Origin: an uncultured bacterium
GTDB lineage: Bacteria > Bacillota > Clostridia > TANB77 > CAG-508
Direction: 5' to 3'
NCBI GenBank assembly: GCA_905215845.1
Contig: CAJMRU010000041.1
Location: 1 to 7,597 of the forward strand
Length of the DNA stretch: 7,597 nt
Below are positions 4,805 to 7,597 of this stretch, in pieces (within the stretch, counting starts at the first letter, position 1; each line of letters opens with the position of its first letter). The translations under genes were made by a program, and so were the position numbers. The notes beneath the pieces are model-generated. The model had not been told where the DNA came from. It saw nothing but the letters and a program-made list of their open reading frames with translations, and did not search any database.

Positions 4805-6628
4805 TTAAATCTCTTTTACTAAATTACATTCCCCCTCCTTTGCAAATTGTAAGTTTCTAAACGTGTATTCATTAACAAGATTACTTTTGAATCCATCGAT
4901 GTTCTGATGTGTTGCGATAATTACAATTCGTTTTTTATCATTGTTAGCATATCTCACAATGTACTCCAAAATTCTTTCTGCATCAGCCGAATCAGATTCT
5001 GCTTTATCATCTAGACCTGAAGTACATTCATCTAAGACCATAACATCAATTTCATCATCTAACCAGTACAACATCTTTGCCAGAATAAGTCTCTGTTTCT
5101 GTCCATTTGAAAGCGATTGCTCGAATTGTTTTTCTTTCATCCATTTCCATACATCAAAGCAATTAGACTTTATTTCATACCATAAATGGAGATTCTCTAA
5201 AATCTTTTGCATTTTTGCAAGATCTGGATTCTCATTGCAACAGAATAGCTCTTCAAAAATACTCAAACTACCGAACCTTAATTTTTCATCATAGAACAAA
5301 AAGCGTGATGTTGAGGGAATTTCTGTACTTTTTTCCAATCTAATTCTTTCGGTCAACATCTTCATAAATGTCGATTTACCACTACCAGATGGTCCATACA
5401 GAATAACAACTTCGCCATTATTAATGTGTATTTGCTTCTTTGATATTAATGTAAAAGGTTTATCATTTTCAGATTCCTCCAAATACTGAATTGAGAAAGG
5501 ATTTATTATTATATTGTCGACAACTTTAGATGTAGAAACCTTTGCAGATTCATTATGATACACATCCAAAATTAATGACATATCTTTTTCTTCTTTTTCC
5601 AGTATGATTAACCTCTCATTGTGGTTGTTCAAGGTTTCTGCAATTCGACTAATTTGTCCTAATGCTGTTTCAACAATCAGAAGTGTTGCAGTAATTTCTG
5701 TTATAGTCGCTAAATTGATACTACTCCATTCGACTCCTAACAGATAAAATATTATAATTCCATACTGACTAAATGCTTCCATTATTGTTACAAACAATCT
5801 TGAAAGATTCATCTTATTGTGAAACTCTGTAATATTCTCATTACTTTCAAAGACAGTCTTTTGAAATTTATTGATTCTCATATCCAAGTCATCTCTGACA
5901 ATTACAGGAACACGAAGTAAATCATTTACTATCAAAGACTGTTCGTTGTTATACTCTCTATGTTTCTTATAGTATGCTTCTCTGTTCAAACTAATATATG
6001 CTGAACTGAAGAAAGAGATAAGCACAAATATAAAAATCAAAGGAATAAAAATAACTTGTGAAATAGATGTGTTGGTTAGTATGGCTACAACTAGCATAAT
6101 TATTACACTAATCATTTCAAATACATCAAATGTATGTTGAATTTTCTGTCTCCAAAGATTTTGCAAATAGTTCTTAATAGTATTTAACACCGATTCATTG
6201 CTCATTACCTTATACAACTTATTTGAGGTGTCATACTTCAAAACCTTATTTGCTGTCTTGCCAATAATTTGACTACCTCTGAATACAATTTCATCTTCAA
6301 AAATGAGTTCAAATTTCTTGCTTTCAGAGCTTTCAAAAAGATAAAAAGCTTCTCTTACAACTTGCTGACCACGATACAACATAAATAATATGATTCCAAG
6401 TAAAATCAACTTGTACTCAATCAACATATTTGTCACTTTAAGCATAAATGCAAAAATAAGGGCAATTATGGTCATTCCCAGATTCATGAAACCTACTTTA
6501 AATCCCATCTGCTTTACGCTTCTAGGAATAGTCAACATCTCATCTGATAAACCATAGGGGCTAAAGAATTTAATAATGAGATTTATCACCTCCCGAATCA
6601 AATTTTTCAATTTTTCCTGTCTTTTCAT
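4805..6628 (-). CDS. ABC exporter, fused membrane and ATPase domains
   Basis: 607 residues, the usual length of a half-size exporter that works as a dimer in the cytoplasmic membrane. A 40-residue amphipathic N-terminus precedes about six membrane segments near 45-62, 68-86, 171-185, 190-212, 280-299 and 303-322. The ATPase domain (about 375-607) has Walker A GPSGSGKST (412-420), signature LSNGQ (506-510), Walker B VMVLDE (529-534), D-loop SGLD (537-540) and switch His H574, so it should hydrolyse ATP. The region where the Q-loop glutamine is expected reads FLFYDEK (443-449), without a glutamine. Substrate is unknown; a peptide, lipid or drug are all possible. No partner, precursor or modifying gene is adjacent, suggesting a homodimer. 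The ATG at 6628 follows AAGGAGG by 8 nt. GC content is about 33 % in sampled lines against about 25 % around it, suggesting acquisition from elsewhere. Confidence 0.9.
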   Translation of the reverse strand: MKRQEKLKNLIREVINLIIKFFSPYGLSDEMLTIPRSVKQMGFKVGFMNLGMTIIALIFAFMLKVTNMLIEYKLILLGIILFMLYRGQQVVREAFYLFESSESKKFELIFEDEIVFRGSQIIGKTANKVLKYDTSNKLYKVMSNESVLNTIKNYLQNLWRQKIQHTFDVFEMISVIIMLVVAILTNTSISQVIFIPLIFIFVLISFFSSAYISLNREAYYKKHREYNNEQSLIVNDLLRVPVIVRDDLDMRINKFQKTVFESNENITEFHNKMNLSRLFVTIMEAFSQYGIIIFYLLGVEWSSINLATITEITATLLIVETALGQISRIAETLNNHNERLIILEKEEKDMSLILDVYHNESAKVSTSKVVDNIIINPFSIQYLEESENDKPFTLISKKQIHINNGEVVILYGPSGSGKSTFMKMLTERIRLEKSTEIPSTSRFLFYDEKLRFGSLSIFEELFCCNENPDLAKMQKILENLHLWYEIKSNCFDVWKWMKEKQFEQSLSNGQKQRLILAKMLYWLDDEIDVMVLDECTSGLDDKAESDSADAERILEYIVRYANNDKKRIVIIATHQNIDGFKSNLVNEYTFRNLQFAKEGECNLVKEI

Positions 6629-6673
6629 GTGCTTTTCCTCCTTAATTATATGTGATAGAAAAAATTTTTTACA

Positions 6674-6687
6674 AAGGTATGTACCTT
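6674..6687. promoter_or_regulatory. palindromic operator candidate before the ABC exporter
   Basis: AAGGTATGTACCTT is a perfect inverted repeat with 6-bp arms around TG. It lies just after the predicted RNA start of the exporter gene, between promoter and ribosome site, where a repressor would block transcription. No regulator gene is in the window. An RNA hairpin is less likely, as the loop would be only 2 nt. Confidence 0.35.
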
Positions 6688-6695
6688 ATACTTCT

Positions 6696-6704
6696 ATTAT
6701 AACA
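6696..6704 (-). promoter_or_regulatory. promoter of the ABC exporter gene (extended -10)
   Basis: Leftward TGTTATAAT (6704-6696) is a consensus -10 box with the TG extension, which can work with a poor -35 element; the hexamer 17 bp upstream is weak. The RNA start falls near 6689, giving a leader of about 60 nt that contains AAGGAGG (6643-6637). Confidence 0.6.
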
Positions 6705-6742
6705 TATTTACATAATATTTTCTATAATTACCAAAAAATACA

Positions 6743-6782
6743 AGGATAAAGACATTTAAAAATTTTTTAATGTCTTTATCCT
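6743..6782 (-). terminator. strong hairpin, probable leftward terminator
   Basis: A perfect 14-bp stem (AGGATAAAGACATT with AATGTCTTTATCCT) has a 12-nt A/T loop. Leftward it is followed by TTGTATTTTTT, so it most likely ends transcripts from the UPF0016 gene and insulates the ABC promoter. It stands about 165 bp beyond that gene's stop codon, rather far for a simple terminator. Rightward the tail is A-rich. Confidence 0.6.
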
Positions 6783-6946
6783 ATAAAAAAGTACCTCACC
6801 TTTTGGAAGATCCTTTTTATCAACTAACTAGAAATTATTGTAGTTTACAATTAAATAAAAATTCATTGAAAAAAGCCTTCTTTTCGTTAATTTCAAAAAA
6901 ATTATATACAAATTTAAATATCTAATTTTTCAACAATAAAAAACCA
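6783..6946. other. non-coding stretch downstream of the UPF0016 gene
   Basis: No frame, RNA gene or known riboswitch was recognised here. Visible small features are an ATTGTA-GTT-TACAAT hairpin (6837-6851) and a weak AAAAG/CTTTT hairpin near 6868-6888 on the leftward strand, which could be a minor terminator. The sequence is otherwise A+T-rich and plain. Confidence 0.4.
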
Positions 6947-7567
6947 TTATAAAAATATTAACCCCAACCCTCCAAAAACTATAAAAGCTAAATTAGAAAA
7001 AAACTCAATAGTTTCATGTTTCAACTTATGCATTAGAAGTTTCCCAAAAACAATAGAAAAAGCATTACTAGCAACCATACCAAAAATACAACCAAGAATC
7101 AAAGAAAACTTAAAATCAGGATATTGTAATCCAAGCCCTAAAGAAGAAAGAAAAGTTTTATCACCAAGTTCCCCTATAAAAATGCTAATAGCAATTATAA
7201 AAACATAATTTATTTTAAACTTAGAAATTTTTTTCAATAAATTAGAATTACTATCATTCGAATCACTAGAATTTGAATTACTATCCTTTTTCTTAAAAAT
7301 AAATCCCAAAACTCCAAATAAAACAAATGAAATATAAGTAAAAACACTTAAAAAATAAGAAACCTTAGGATTAGCCAATTCAGAAATCTTACTACCAAAA
7401 AGAATGGCAAGACCGTGACTAAAAAAAGTACCTAAAGCAACTCCAAGTAAAATGTTTTTCGTTTTACTTTTAGAAGAAAAAGACAAAACCAACAATTGAG
7501 TTTTATCGCCTAGCTCAGATAAAAAAATCAAAATAAAAGCCAAACCAAAAGTATATATAAATTCCAT
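6947..7567 (-). CDS. UPF0016/GDT1-family cation (probably Mn2+) transporter
   Basis: 206 residues in two homologous halves of three membrane segments each, as usual for bacterial UPF0016 proteins. The family signature E-x-G-D-K-T occurs twice: E18-LGDKT in the first half and E133-LGDKT in the second; these acidic residues form the cation path. Membrane segments lie near 5-20, 38-58, 70-91, 120-137, 152-177 and 188-206. Family members (human TMEM165, yeast Gdt1, bacterial Mn exporters) move Mn2+ or Ca2+; export of manganese is the likely role here. The halves are joined by a low-complexity Ser/Asn/Asp linker (95-109). The ATG at 7567 is preceded by GAGG, 10 nt upstream. Bacterial homologues are often under a manganese riboswitch, but only 30 bp of upstream sequence is in the window, so this cannot be judged. 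Confidence 0.9.
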   Translation of the reverse strand: MEFIYTFGLAFILIFLSELGDKTQLLVLSFSSKSKTKNILLGVALGTFFSHGLAILFGSKISELANPKVSYFLSVFTYISFVLFGVLGFIFKKKDSNSNSSDSNDSNSNLLKKISKFKINYVFIIAISIFIGELGDKTFLSSLGLGLQYPDFKFSLILGCIFGMVASNAFSIVFGKLLMHKLKHETIEFFSNLAFIVFGGLGLIFL

Positions 7568-7597
7568 AAATTCACAACCTCAAAATAAAAATCAATT

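Noticed and set aside
4941..5294. 117-codon rightward frame inside the ABC exporter gene
   Set aside because: Serine-rich shadow opposite the ATPase domain, which shows all key motifs in the other strand.
6743..6822. MITE or riboswitch around the 14-bp hairpin upstream of the ABC gene
   Set aside because: No target duplication or extended terminal repeats, and no known aptamer pattern; a terminator explains the hairpin.
7568..7597. yybP-ykoY manganese riboswitch before the UPF0016 gene
   Set aside because: Only 30 bp of upstream sequence is available and none of the conserved riboswitch bases can be seen.
1..7597. CRISPR array or complete insertion sequence
   Set aside because: No regularly spaced repeats and no transposase frame; the only tandem repeat is the coding one at 122-159.

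Overview
The window comes from a low-GC Firmicute, probably a Clostridia-type bacterium. The evidence is an A+T-rich sequence (about 22-27 % GC in the lines I counted by hand), strong AGGAGG-type ribosome binding sites, sigma-A-like promoters, rho-independent terminators and the standard genetic code. No lineage below that can be defended from the sequence alone.

Layout: positions 1 to about 4593 look like the int-proximal end of an integrative element. From the left these are a leftward gene running off the edge (Schlafen/AlbA_2 + GHKL-type ATPase + winged-helix protein), a leftward DUF6076-like gene with a C-terminal four-cysteine zinc site, then a rightward excisionase gene (true start 2796) and a 435-residue tyrosine integrase with a duplicated cysteine module at its N-terminus. 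130 bp after int is a 15-base stretch identical in form to the 3' end of a tRNA gene (acceptor strand, discriminator base and CCA, best matching tRNA-Pro), followed at once by a rho-independent terminator. I read this as one attachment site: the element entered the 3' end of a tRNA-Pro gene, and host DNA resumes at about 4594.

To the right, in host or older acquired DNA, a single leftward gene encodes a complete half-size ABC exporter (607 aa) with its own promoter, a palindromic operator candidate and a terminator. It is visibly less A+T-rich (about 33 % GC) than its neighbours. Then comes a leftward UPF0016/GDT1-type manganese/cation transporter gene, whose upstream control region lies outside the window.

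The least ordinary part is the 148-bp xis-int intergenic segment. Three related segments (3042-3051, 3104-3114, 3130-3138) can pair in mutually exclusive ways: one pairing hides the int ribosome binding site, the other frees it. On the opposite strand the same segment has the full anatomy of a small RNA gene of about 77 nt: a -35/-10 box pair, a hairpin, and a terminator whose stem pairs fully (with one G-U) only in leftward RNA. That RNA would be fully antisense to the xis-int leader and also carries AUUUCCU, complementary to the int ribosome binding site. Together this suggests RNA-level control of integrase synthesis relative to excisionase. It is a prediction from sequence only.
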